NCBI GenBank assembly: GCA_037957365.1
Contig: JARHVA010000251.1
Location: 474,501 to 538,500 of the forward strand
Length of the DNA: 64,000 nucleotides
Direction: 5' to 3'
Origin: Torreya grandis
Taxonomy: Eukaryota > Streptophyta > Pinopsida > Cupressales > Taxaceae
The position numbers and the translations under genes were made by a program. Below, piece by piece: positions 1 to 12,922 of the stretch (within the stretch, counting starts at the first letter, position 1; every line of letters starts with the position of its first letter). The notes under the pieces are model-generated. The model ran no database searches. It saw only the letters and a list, made by a program, of their open reading frames with translations, and had not been told where the DNA came from.

Positions 1-372
1 AGGACTAAGGCATACTCAAAGTATAGTATGGCCCTAGTTTGACCTTTAGGGCATGTTAGTAGAGGTTCCTAGAAATCACATTTATAACTTGTTAATACAT
101 GGATAAATGTGTTGAAGTGTGAATAGAATTATATGATATACATGAATGTGGTTGAAACTAAGATAGTCTAGATAATTATGGTTGATTTATGCAAAAGAAC
201 ATAATCTTAATATTTATAGAACCTATATAAATATTATACATGATTAAACAAATTTAGACAAATAATTAAATCATATATGTATAGAACATAAATAAAATAA
301 CTTTTTGGGAAAACCATTTTAGAACTTTATATTAATCTCTATCACATTATAAATCTTACAATAAAACTGAGA

Positions 373-374
<2 letters not shown>

Positions 375-419
<45 letters not shown>
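375..419. repeat. (TA)n microsatellite
   Basis: An uninterrupted TA dinucleotide run of about 22 units, flanked by AT-rich DNA. Such runs are length-variable and can form cruciforms. No gene is visible nearby. Confidence 0.97.
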
Positions 420-3268
<2,849 letters not shown>

Positions 3269-3348
3269 CATGAATAGTGACCCATGAATAGTGCTCATGA
3301 TTAGAACTTGTGAATAGTACTACATGAATAGTGACCTATGAATAGTGG
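3269..3348. repeat. short tandem repeat, tgaatagt unit
   Basis: Five copies of tgaatagt start at about 3271, 3285, 3311, 3325 and 3339. Adjacent copies are 14 bp apart, with one 26-bp gap holding a decayed copy. The consensus is roughly catgaatagtgacc. Function unknown. Confidence 0.85.
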
Positions 3349-3759
3349 ATTCACATCCAACACTTTCCTCAACTATAACATTTATTTTTCTCAAGCATGA
3401 GTTTTATATTATATATTCCTAAAAGGAAGCTGCTCTTTCAATAATTCTGGATAGAGGAAGAAGTTACACATCAAGTGAGGATTATTGCACCATTTTATCC
3501 AAGGCCAAATTTGAAGTCACAATAACCACATGTGATTTTTTAATCTACACCATAGGTATAGAAAATGTTATGCAATGCATAGAAGGTATAGTGATATCTC
3601 ATAATCATTGTCTATAAATTTATGTCCTAAGAAGTGATTCATCCTTCTATATATCCACTTGGGTAGAATTTGATCCTTATGAAGTGGATTATGGTTGTCA
3701 TGTCTTAAGTATCCCTAGCATCTTGGTGGCCTATATTACCTTTTTGTTTATGATTTATT

Positions 3760-4270
3760 ATTCTACCTTGTGCTATGATACATCCTTGGATTTGGATTTT
3801 GCCTCTACCTTGGATTTAGACTTTGTCTCTACCTTGGATTTTATTCTGGCTTTGACTTAGCTTTAGCATATACCTTAGCCTTGGTTGTGGAATCTATCTA
3901 AGCCTTATTTTGAGCCTCATATTTTTGGCCTTATTTATTCGCTTTCTCTACCTAAGTACACAACACTTCTTTTACCTTATCTTCTTTATGTGACTTTGCT
4001 ACAACCCCAACTTTGTCATTATTATTTTGTGTTGCTTATTCTTCTTGATTTGAATTGTCTTATTATTTCCTTGAACATTATTCTTAATATTTCTTCTTGG
4101 ACTCTAATTATTTGGATCTTGTTATTTCTACCTCAACTTCCTTTGTCTTTTCCTTATATTCCTCCTCTTCTACATACTTATTACATTGTTTTTCCTCCTT
4201 GGTATCCTTATGTTTGTCCTCATCCTTCTTATTGCTTTCTACCTTACTATCCTTATTTATATCCACCTAT
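3760..4270 (-). pseudogene. Lys/Glu/Ser-rich low-complexity coding remnant
   Basis: Read on the minus strand, 4270-4095 gives about 58 codons rich in Lys, Glu and Asp before a stop. Near 3870-3780 the same strand gives a Lys-Ser-Lys repeat with Val-Glu inserts (unit like KSKVETKSKSK). The run is interrupted by several stops and at least one frame change. The plus strand here also has a 147-codon open frame (3885-4328), but it is only the pyrimidine-rich complement and reads as Leu/Tyr/Pro/Ile without motifs. I do not recognise the protein. A decayed disordered protein or a Gag tail are both possible; a purine-rich non-coding repeat is the main alternative. Confidence 0.35.
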
Positions 4271-4798
4271 TGTGAATTTTATTCTTATTTTTAAACTATA
4301 CCAATTTATTCTTATTCTACAATATTAGTTTTTTGATAGACTAGTCAGGCCGTGATAAAGATCTCTCTTTTGGCTCATGTTTAGGAATTGGTGAATCAAA
4401 AAATTCTTATGAATATGATGACAAGGTAAATTTAATTATAATTCCTCTTTGTGTATAAGACTTATGTTTTAAAGAGGGTAGAGGTAGGAGGTTATTATTC
4501 ACTCTCTTGTAATCTAAGACTATCTCTTAAAACCTATAATTCAAGTCCTTGGGCCCATTGTGTTTCTACATACACAAATGGATATACAAAAGAAACCATT
4601 CATTCCTTGATTGATAGAGACACTCTAGAAATAAAATATGTCTTTTTCGTATGCCATAGAGGAGTTGGTGGGATTCCCTATAATGGGGAGTGTTCTCCAT
4701 ACACAATAGAAGTTCCTATACTTAGATACGTGTGAAAAATATCACCTTGAAAGAATTTACACATTGATTCTTGCCCAATAGTCTCTCTTATTATATGT

Positions 4799-5470
4799 TA
4801 ATGTAGGTTTTATGCACACCATAGATAATGGGTTTTAACCCTCTCATTCTAGGATCAATGATTAATCACTCCAAGGTATGAATTGCAAGTATGAAATTTT
4901 ATATTAACCAAGTGGTGGAATAGAAATATTTGACCCACATCCAATAAAGGTAATTTCACTTAAGTGATTAAATTAGAATCTAAGAACATATATTGCATTT
5001 AATCTATATTAAAATAGTAATATCTCATTAAAAAACAAAAAAAAAGAGGGAAAATAAAGGAAAAAAAGAAAGCTTGTGGACCAAATGAGATAAAACCTTT
5101 TTAAGCCAACACTTGAAATAGGGGTTATACAAGGCATCAAAAACCAATGTTTGTTTCAATTTGATGTAAGTACACCAATAATCAAGCATAACTAGGAGTC
5201 CAAATAAACTAACATAGTAAACTTAAGCATATATAATCAAAGTTTCCCTCATTTGTAAGATTGTGTTTGCACATCTACAAGGGGGATTATAATTAATACA
5301 CAATAGACATCCAAATATAAATAACACAATATGAATAAATGTATTAAAAATATAACTCATGCACAACCAATAGACTAAGATACCAAAATGACAAAAATTC
5401 TTACAAGATTTATAGTTTTAGATAAGAATCATATGTGCACATCAAGAATAACTACAAAATAATATGTATA
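4799..5470. repeat. dispersed repeat, copy A
   Basis: This segment matches 63366-64000 in the same orientation, with many substitutions and small indels. Shared phrases include caccatagataatgggtttt versus aaccatagttaatgggtttt, and ccaagtggtggaata in both. Homology starts sharply at about 4799 and 63366. The other copy runs off the window, so full length is unknown. No coding potential was seen. It could be an LTR or another transposon fragment. Confidence 0.8.
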
Positions 5471-6255
5471 ATTTCTTATTAATCTTAATAGCCAAAATTT
5501 TCACCCTTTTGGGATGATGAGGATACAAATATATATAATTTTAGGATGGGATCACGTCATCTCTCAAAAAAATTCTAAAATTACATGTTTAAAATTAGAA
5601 CCTTGTGTCAATTCTCATGCAAAGCATGCATGTATAATGGTGTTTTCCTCGAATAGAATTATTTGACTAAAATATAGTACATATATACCAAAATTAAGAA
5701 TTAATAGTCCCAACTTAGATAAATCATAAAATCACATACATATTTAAGGAGGTGCTAATGTGACATCATTGGAAGAATAAAATGATGGGGTAACATTTAT
5801 AGAAATTAAAGTGGATTAAAATGTTGTATTAACTTGAGTTATAGTTATAACATACATTATCATTATAGATACACCATAAGTTATAGCCAATTTAGTCATA
5901 GCAGTGAGTATCAAAAGTGGCACATATGTTAGCCCTAATAATTGAATATATTAATTTTCTAATTTATGCAAATTACTGATAACAATGGCTTTCACTCCAT
6001 CCCCTATCTATTATTTCCATCTAAATTTAGTAACACCAATTTCCATGGATTTTATTTCCATGTGGCTTATTTTACTTGCTCCTAGGTACCTAGTCAATAT
6101 AATGTGATAGAGTCTCTTTTCTATGCTTTTGGGCTTGGCATTCATGTATTTATTTTCTTCTTATGTGGATAAGGAATATGTGGTCAAGTATTACTAATTG
6201 AATTGTAACTAAGCTATGGTACATTTTAATTTATTATTTTGGCCATGGTTTAGTA
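5471..6255. other. AT-rich DNA, no recognisable gene
   Basis: I see no domain, inverted repeat or tandem structure here. It lies between dispersed repeat copy A and the minisatellite. Confidence 0.5.
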
Positions 6256-6720
6256 GGATGATGACACATGGATGGATCTTTTTGATATTATTATCTAGGA
6301 TATTATATATAAGGAACTCTATTGATGTCACCTCTAGGTGAATGAATGATGACACATGGATGGATCTCTTTTCTCCACTTTTATGGGATAATTCATATGA
6401 AGAACTATGCTGACATCACCTTTGGGTGAGTGGGATGATGACGAATGGATGGGTCTCACTACTCCACTTACCCAAGATAATATGTATGAGGAAATCTATT
6501 GGCATCACCTTTAGGTGAGTGATATGACGACACATAGATGACTATCACTATTCTACTTATTGGGGATAATCCATATGAGAAAGTCCACTAACATCACCTC
6601 TAGGTGAGCATGATGATGCCATGTGAATAACTCCTATTATTTTTATTACCTAGGATAATCCGTACAAGGAACCCTACTGACGTCACATTTAGGTGAGTAG
6701 GATGGTGACACTTGGAAAGA
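6256..6720. repeat. minisatellite, period about 88-90 bp, about 5 units
   Basis: Units begin near 6256, 6344, 6433, 6521, 6611 and 6700 with a phrase like gatgatgacacatgg. Each unit also holds tgacatcacc followed by ctaggtgagt. TCACCT and AGGTGA in each unit form a 6-bp inverted repeat with a 2-bp spacer. Copies differ by roughly 15-30 percent by eye. The last unit is partial. The array ends about 170 bp before the TSD of gypsy element 1. Confidence 0.9.
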
Positions 6721-6890
6721 TCATAATGATCCACATGCGAGGGTGGATTAGTTTCTTCACTTGGGCTCTAGATTAGTAGAATGCTATTGTGTGGTAAAAT
6801 TAGATGAGCTCTGAGATGCCTTGAAAAAACTTAATCACATAATAACTTATTCATGACATAACACACGTAAGTAACTAGCTAAAAACTTAA

Positions 6891-6895
6891 CATAT
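6891..6895. repeat. target site duplication CATAT, left
   Basis: CATAT directly precedes the left LTR and is repeated exactly after the right LTR at 19197-19201. A perfect 5-bp duplication is what integrase leaves and fixes both ends of element 1. Confidence 0.93.
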
Positions 6896-8333
6896 TGTTT
6901 CTATTCAAATTTTGATTTCAATTTCAAAGGAGAGGATTAAAGAAACTTAAGAAGGAATGGTCAAGGCTTGATGTACCTAGATAAAGTCTGCGCACTGTAA
7001 TCCAGACGCTGTGAGTACTCCTCTTTGGCTATGGAGGAATGACACCTGCAAAGAAAAGAAGCTTGGACAAAAGAAGGCGTTAAATAGACAGATGGTGGGT
7101 TGTCAAGCGAAAACTTCATCCCAGAAGTATGAAAACTTCCTTAAGGGATATAAACCCACTAATCAATAGAAGGAAATGTTTGATAAATAGCTGAATAATG
7201 AAGAACTGAAAGTGATAAAAGATGGAAATGCAAAGGAGAAGCAAAGACTTACTTGAAAGAAGCTATCGAATTGATCATAGTTACCGGCGTCGATAAGCCT
7301 ACTGGCATTGGTTGGTCAAGGTGCCGGCGTCAGTTAATCTGCCGATGTCAGTTGGAGTAGTGACCGGTGTTGGTCAAGGTAGTTAGCTTGGACGGAGTCT
7401 AGGTAGGTCTGTGGTCTGTGGACAGAGTCTGGTCAGAGTTTTGGTTTGTGGACAAGGCCAAGGAAGGGTCTAGGTTTGTTAACAGTTTTGAGACAAAGTT
7501 TTGGGCTTGGTTGAATGGTCTGGGGTCTGGTTCTGATAGTCTGGTTGAATGGGCAGAATGTATGGTCTGATAGAGGATGGAAGAAACAGGGAGGTGGATA
7601 AGTCGAGATTTGGGTCTGGCTTGGTTAACAGTCTGGTCTAGGGAGATATTGTTTGAAAGCAAATAACTGAAAAGAGAATAAAAACACAAATAGTATACTT
7701 ACCTGTGCCTTGTAGAAGGTGTGCTATTGATGATTCCCATACCTGCTATTGATGTAGCCTATGTGGAGAACCTGTTGTTGATGGAGAACCCTGAAGCTAT
7801 TGCTGCACCTGAGAGAGAGAGTGATAGGCTTGATTGAGAGATTTCACAGATTGACGGATGGTCCAAGACTCAAGATTGAAGGATTCATCAGTTGCTTCTG
7901 CCGATTAGCTGATTTCTGATTGGGATCCTCAAAGAGTCTAAAAAATTGGTTAAGTATAACTGACGTCGGTGATTTCGCGCGTCGGCTGACACTTGACCGA
8001 CGTCGACGGGGTTAGAATGGGCAAAAAGAGCCACTAAGCCCATTTTTCATTTGCCAAGTGCACTATCCATTGGAGAATGTTGAGGTTTGGGCTAAATACG
8101 CACGAGAGTTTGTTAGGCAGTTAGAGAGAAGTAGGAATAGGTCTTGGGTGAGTCATAGGATGAGAATTAGTCTAAGGTGAGGTGTCCTAGGTGAGGTGTC
8201 ATGGGTGATGTGTCTAAGGAGGGGGGTTAATTTAAAGTAAGTTTATTATTTTAAATTAGTAATTTTTGGAGATGGGTTAGGAATGGATCAAGGGGGAAGG
8301 TGACCAAGGGTTAGACACTATTTGGTGTCTACA
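6896..8333 (-). repeat. element 1 3' LTR (left)
   Basis: 1438 bp, starting TGTTTCTATT and ending GGTGTCTACA. It pairs with 17750-19196. It contains eight degenerate copies of the ACGT-centred palindrome (near 7284-7375 and 7962-8008). Apparent minus-strand frames inside (for example 7399-7689) are not genes. Confidence 0.95.
7149..7154 (+). promoter_or_regulatory. TATAAA on the plus strand in the left LTR
   Basis: TATAAA in the context gggatataaaccc, conserved in the right LTR at 18003-18008. On this strand it would point toward the antisense PMD fragment. Whether it works as a promoter is inference only. Confidence 0.25.
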
Positions 8334-8348
8334 TTTGCCCCTTTTGTC
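8334..8348 (-). other. element 1 polypurine tract
   Basis: On the minus strand the bases next to the 3' LTR read AAAAGGGGCAAA and abut the TGTAGACACC end of the LTR. This is a canonical plus-strand priming site and confirms the minus orientation. Confidence 0.85.
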
Positions 8349-8480
8349 TTGTTGGTTATTCTAAATGAACTGCAAGACAAAAATAGGAGTTGGTTGCCCC
8401 AGGTATAGGATAAAGTTGATTTTGTCTTGTTGATTGTTCAAGTGAAATGCAAGACAAAAATAGGTGAGGGTTGGTTGCCC
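8342..8480. repeat. duplicated hairpin repeat beside the polypurine tract
   Basis: Two direct copies of a ~58-bp unit at 8342-8399 and 8420-8480, 78 bp apart. Each contains an exact 10-bp inverted repeat, TTTTGTCTTG with CAAGACAAAA (8342-8351 with 8373-8382; 8420-8429 with 8450-8459), and ends in ggttgccc. The loops differ between copies while the stems are identical. Confidence 0.85.
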
Positions 8481-9096
8481 TGATTATGGATGAGGTATCC
8501 CCCCTCAAAGTAGGAGTCGAGAGAAGGGAACTTGGAATCGAGTGCTGATTTGATAGAGAGTGGATGAAAAGGGTGAAGATAGAGTGAGAATGCTACAAAA
8601 GTTGTTATTGTGCGTACACCACTTCATGAGGATGGTTAGATCAAATTGTCACAGGTCAACGGTTAAGGAGTGCCAAAATTGAAATAATCGGTCCCCAGCA
8701 TTAGTCATCTACTGATTGGGTTATTCAATCTAAGCTGAAGCTCCAATGGTCATCGTGTTCCAGGTATCCCAGGCTTAGGAAGTGCTCTCGAAAACATGAA
8801 AAAGTCACAAGTTGTGTGAATCAACTGGCTTGCGATCCTATACTTGTGAAGGTTAAAAGTGTGCACACAATTTTGCTAACCAAATCATGAGGTAGCATAT
8901 AGGCAAAAACAACCAAGGCAAAATCACGTTGGAAGTGGTCACAGTTTTAGGCATGATCTCCAATGTCTGATGGTCGATGGAGGGATGCAAAAGTGATCCA
9001 AGTGGGCCCCAGGAGGCTAAAATGATGTCTAATATGAGAGCTGGCTGTGTTGGGCATGATGTTGGTCATTTTGAAGAGGGATGAAGTTTTAAGGCT

Positions 9097-9199
9097 GCCG
9101 ACGTCAGTTATAAAATTGATGTCGGTGACCAAAAGAGGCCGACATCGACAGAAATCGGCCGATGTCGGTAGCCTAGGGCACGATTCTATCGACATCGGC
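9097..9199. repeat. ACGT palindrome array, 3' region part 1
   Basis: Five degenerate 12-mers related to ACCGACGTCGGT start at 9097, 9115, 9138, 9158 and 9188. Steps are 18, 23, 20 and 30 bp. Variants replace CG by TG or CA (gccgatgtcggt, gccgacatcgac). Confidence 0.85.
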
Positions 9200-9737
9200 G
9201 GTATGCTAAATCCGATAAAACCGGATTGGTGGCCCACCAAAAGTCATTTGTGAATTTGATTGAGAGAAAAAAAGAGCTCTAGAATTTGTTGAGTGAAAGT
9301 GACCCAGAGTTGACCGAGGAGTGGTGCGAGGTGGCAGAGGAACATTGGTGAAGAGAAGGAGTCGATTGGACATTGCAGGGACGCGTGTGGGCCAGGTGAA
9401 GTGTGAGGGCAAAGAGACACAACGAACATGGTAGAGGGGAGTAGAGGACCCACGAGAGGTCCACCACCAGTGGCACCCATCGTGCCACCATGCTGATGAT
9501 GTTGGGATGAGGTAGGAGGGCCCTAAACTCTATTTGATTGAATTTGTTTTGAATTTAGTTTTTTGAATTTTTAGTTGTTTTTAGGCAGAAATTAAGGGGG
9601 AGGGTAGCTAGGAATGTGCGTAAAGGGTCTAGGATAGGTTAGGAGTCATTTGAGAGAGTTTGGGGGGTATAGGGGGTTTAAAGGGGAAGCCCTAATTTTT
9701 AGGGCTCGCCCCGTTTGGCCCTAGGGCTGAACTGATC

Positions 9738-9869
9738 GCCGACGTCGGTGAGTTTGCTGGCGTCGGCCGACTAGCGGCCAGCATCGATCGCTAACCTTTC
9801 GATGTCGATCACTAGGTGACTGACGTCAGTCAGGTGAGTGCCTTCATTGGCATGATAACTGATGTCAGT
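9738..9869. repeat. ACGT palindrome array, 3' region part 2
   Basis: Units start at about 9738, 9757, 9778, 9798, 9819 and 9858, so steps are 19-21 bp with one double step. Best copies are gccgacgtcggt (9738) and actgacgtcagt (9819). The 8-bp spacers are not conserved. Confidence 0.85.
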
Positions 9870-10032
9870 GGCTGCCTGGTCAGAAAGGGTGGAAAAAAAA
9901 GGTCAAGTCGAAAGGTCAAAGCTACGCCAAGGGCTTCTCAAGTGTTGGGGTAGGCATAAATGGTCAGAATAGTTGTTAAAATAGGAAGAGTAGGAATAGT
10001 GTTAATATGAGATTGACTCTGAATGGATGTAA

Positions 10033-10378
10033 GCGAGGCAGACTCTGATGTTATGGGATCGCCTCTCGACCTTACTGACACGGATGTGTGGAGGTGTGAC
10101 GATCGAGGAGTGGGTGCAGATGAGCACAGTGGGGCTAGGCAGTCTGAGACACTACTATAGAGTAACGAGAGATGTGAGCCTGATGGTGGCATTGATCGAG
10201 TGGTGGGACCATGCCACCAACACCTTCCACCTGCCTATGGGTGAGATGATAGTCACGGTCGAGGACATGTACCATATTTTGTGATTGTCAGTACACGGAG
10301 CTGACATCTATGCATGCTCGAGAGAGGTGCATGATATACACATGGTCACGCTATTTGGGGAGCACATCACAGAGACGA
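10033..10378 (+). pseudogene. plant mobile domain (PMD) fragment captured by element 1
   Basis: Open from 10033 to a TGA at 10282, with an ATG at 10048 (78 codons), then readable in the same frame to about 10378. The translation shows the PMD pattern: a hydrophobic core with LRHYY, then ALIEWW, then THTFHLP-like NTFHLPMGE, then a TVEDMYHIL segment corresponding to the usual TLEDV..LL. The TGA stands where Arg is expected and probably comes from CGA. PMD proteins (MAIN/MAIL1 family and transposon-borne relatives) act in gene silencing, and related domains ride on MULE and gypsy elements. Only the N-terminal part of the domain is present. It runs antisense to gag-pol and lies where integrase should be. 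The family call is by eye but the motif run is distinctive. Confidence 0.75.
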
Positions 10379-10384
10379 GTTACC

Positions 10385-10840
10385 ATTCAGCCAGTTTTGC
10401 ATTAGTTTTGTGATTGAGAAGATATTGACAGAGCTTGGTAGTGGCAAAGACTAATGCCAAATAGAGTTTTTCGATATGAGTATACTGAGTTTCATAGTCA
10501 ACAAGTGTTCAGTTTATGTAATACACTACTTTCTCATGGTGTTGCTTGTCTCGATGCGCGATCATGGCACCTAACGAATGATTGGTTGCTAAGATGTAGA
10601 GATAGAAGGGTTGGTCATCTTTTGGTGGAATAAGGACTGGTGGAGAAACTAAATAGCTTTTGAGGGTGTTAAAAGCCTCTTGGCAATCTTTATCCCATTT
10701 AAAGGAGATGTCCTTCTTGAGGAGGTGATGAAAGGGTTGACAACAGTCAGAAAGCTGCGAAATGAAATGGCAGATGGATTGGAGCTTTCCTTATAGACTG
10801 CAAAGTTGCTTGAGATTAGTTGGAGGTGGCATTCCAAGGA
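10385..10840 (-). pseudogene. element 1 RNase H, truncated
   Basis: After the RT thumb the frame shifts, and the minus strand reads the RT-linked RNase H: a connection segment ending near 10640, then VVYYIN, a TLVDYET segment and a block ending KLAEW at about 10391. That block fits the middle of gypsy RNase H. The domain stops there and sequence from about 10380 downward belongs to the antisense PMD fragment. The C-terminal part of RNase H, any archaeal RNase H and all of integrase are missing, so a deletion or replacement junction lies near 10380. Confidence 0.7.
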
Positions 10841-11558
10841 TACCACAAATTTTGGCAGGATCTATCTCGATGCCATGAAAAGAGATAATGAATCCCAGGA
10901 GCTTTCCTGAGAGAACCCCAAAGACACATTTCTTGGGGTTAAGACGAACCTGGTACTGAAGAAGGTGAGAGAAGATGATTTTGAGGATAGTCAAATGGTC
11001 GCGACGTAGCTTAGATTTGCCAAGTAGGTCATCGACATAGTCCTCCATGATTTTATGGAGGAGATAGTGAAAGATGTAAGTCATGGCACGCTGATATGTG
11101 GCACCTACATTTTTCAGACCAAAAGGCATGAATCGATAGCAAAAAGTTCCCCATGGTGTGATGAAGGTGGTTTTGTGCTGATCTTCTGGTGCAATCAAGA
11201 TTTGGTTATATCCTAAAAATCCAACCATGAGTGATAACATCTCATGGCCAGCCGTAAGATCAACAAGTTGGTCAATGTTTAGAAGAGGGAAGTCGTCTTT
11301 GAGACAAGCTAGGTTAAGGTCACGATAGTCTGTGCAGATCTGGATCCCCCCAGTCGCCTTGGTGATAGGAATGATGTTAGAGACCCACTGTAGATAATCA
11401 ATGGGTTGGATGAAGGAGATAGAAAGAAGGCACTGAAGCTCTTCTTTGACAAGAAGTGCAACACGAGGATGCATTTTGCGAAGCTTCTGCCTAACAGGCT
11501 TAGCCTCTGGGTTTGTGACAATGTTATGAGTGGCAATGTTAGGGTCGATGCCAAGCAT
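10791..11558 (-). pseudogene. element 1 reverse transcriptase
   Basis: 255 codons open on the minus strand with a near-complete gypsy RT. In order: the KMHPR and VKEEL approach segment, FIQPIDYLQWVSN, a YRDLN block, motif A region reading SLMVGFLGYNQ, FMPFGLKNVGATYQRAM, and the catalytic YVDD box at 11028-11039. Motif A normally has Asp before GF; here it is Val, so the enzyme would be inactive even if expressed. The segment PEAKPVRQKLR at the start is typical of plant Tat-like polyproteins. Confidence 0.93.
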
Positions 11559-11570
11559 GTTAGCGTAGGT

Positions 11571-12680
11571 CTAGGCAAAGGCTTGGTGATTATCTGAGAG
11601 AAATGTGGTATAGTTGATCTGCTCCTGGGTGTCTAAAGATTGACCAATCTTTAAGACTTGAGGAACATCAGAAGATGAAAGGTTAATGTCAATGGTTGAT
11701 TCATTTAACATAACTTGTGTTTTAGAAGGGAGGGAGTGTTGAATGAAAGAATCGTCGGCTCCCATATAGGAAAGAATGGCATCATTGTCTATGCAGTGGA
11801 CTGTGTTGATGGTTGCCGATTCATCATCTATCATGCTAGGATAAATGAGAGGGAGAGACTTGGGAACCTCATTGAGCTGATAGGTTAGGGGTTCCAAGCG
11901 GATGGTGTTTATGTAAAAAAAAAACTAGGAGGGATGGAAACCACCAACTTCGTAGGTGAGGATGGAAGAATAGGCGAGTCTAGAAGAAATTGGTCGATGG
12001 TTGGTTCGGGGGAAAGGTTTGTGGAAGCCTCAATGGGTTCTTGGAAACCCAGTCCATACCATTTCTTAGCATTATCGTCATTAGGTGTTTCGATAGGCTG
12101 ATGGGAGCCTTATTTGTAACATCCAAATCCAAAACCCTTCCATACACACCTATAAAGGTAGGTATGTGCAAAGGTGGGGTTGCTAAGAAAGGAGAAATTA
12201 GATGTAAATATTTGAGGCGAGGAGGAAGGATTTGATTCAGTAGGAGATTGATCCAGCCCCCCATAGATGAGATTGGTTTGAAGGCTAGGAAGACCATAAG
12301 GAATGACCATTCTGATCTGACAGTCATAGCTTGGATTTTGATGAAGCTGTCCATACTCTTGAGGAGTCTAGAACATGTCTAGAGTAAGTAGGTGATATTC
12401 CCCCAGTGAAAGTCTTTGGAAGATATTGTCCATGGGGTCCTTGGTTGTTACTTGAGAAGATGATGTGGTGGCCACCGTTGTTTGTGTACTAGTTAATGCT
12501 TCTGCAGATGGAGACGATGTTTGGGTTGATGCCTTGAGTGGGATAAGAATGTTGTTTGGGCTATAGGTCATCTTATAAGTCTTAAAAGGGGATGGGTCGG
12601 CGGGAATGACATGGACATGTTTGTCGTGTTCAAATTTGACACAACGATGAAGTGTTGAAGGGACGCAAGCCATGGCACAG
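11571..12680 (-). pseudogene. element 1 protease-RT linker
   Basis: Three open pieces (12673-12368, 12354-11980, 11897-11571) lie in three frames, so at least two frameshifts occurred. The first piece begins ACVPSTLHRCVKF, the phrase that normally follows the protease in Tat-like elements. The middle is Ser/Thr-rich and disordered. The last piece leads into the RT approach region. No archaeal RNase H motif (DG..., NN.AEY, GD) is seen here. Confidence 0.6.
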
Positions 12681-12682
12681 AT

Positions 12683-12919
12683 CTAGGGTTGCCCTAATAG
12701 CATGTTATATTGGAATTCTCCTTCAATGATGTAGAAGAGCTCTGGGATTATGCGTGGACCAACGCGGATATGGAGGACAACAGTGCCAATAGTGTTAGTG
12801 GTGGTGTCATTAAAGGATCTAAGGATTGTGTCAGTTTTCGATACGCAATTCTTGGGAAGGGCCAATTGATCAAAGGCATGGGAGGAAATGATATTAATGC
12901 TTGCACCCCCATCAATCAT
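12683..12919 (-). pseudogene. element 1 aspartic protease
   Basis: 78 codons holding the retropepsin active-site phrase IDGGASINII at the start and the closing phrase NMLLGQP, after which a stop replaces the expected Trp. This matches the single-lobe retropepsin that cuts the gag-pol polyprotein. The DGGA form instead of DSG/DTG is common in plant Tat-like elements. It shares its frame with the upstream zinc module B. Confidence 0.85.
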
Positions 12920-12922
12920 AAC

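Larger units (their letters stand above)
8481..10030. other. element 1 non-coding 3' internal region
   Basis: No domain is readable on either strand. The segment holds two arrays of the palindrome described separately (9097-9199 and 9738-9869). It is richer in G than the host DNA. Open frames at 8947-9491 on the minus strand overlap each other in several frames and look accidental. Confidence 0.55.

Noticed and set aside
3885..4328. 147-codon plus-strand open frame, Leu/Tyr/Pro-rich
   Set aside because: It is the pyrimidine-rich complement of a better minus-strand Lys/Glu reading; no motif, no start context.
9244..9491. Three overlapping minus-strand frames of 68-78 codons
   Set aside because: They overlap in different frames without motifs, in a G-rich non-coding stretch of element 1.
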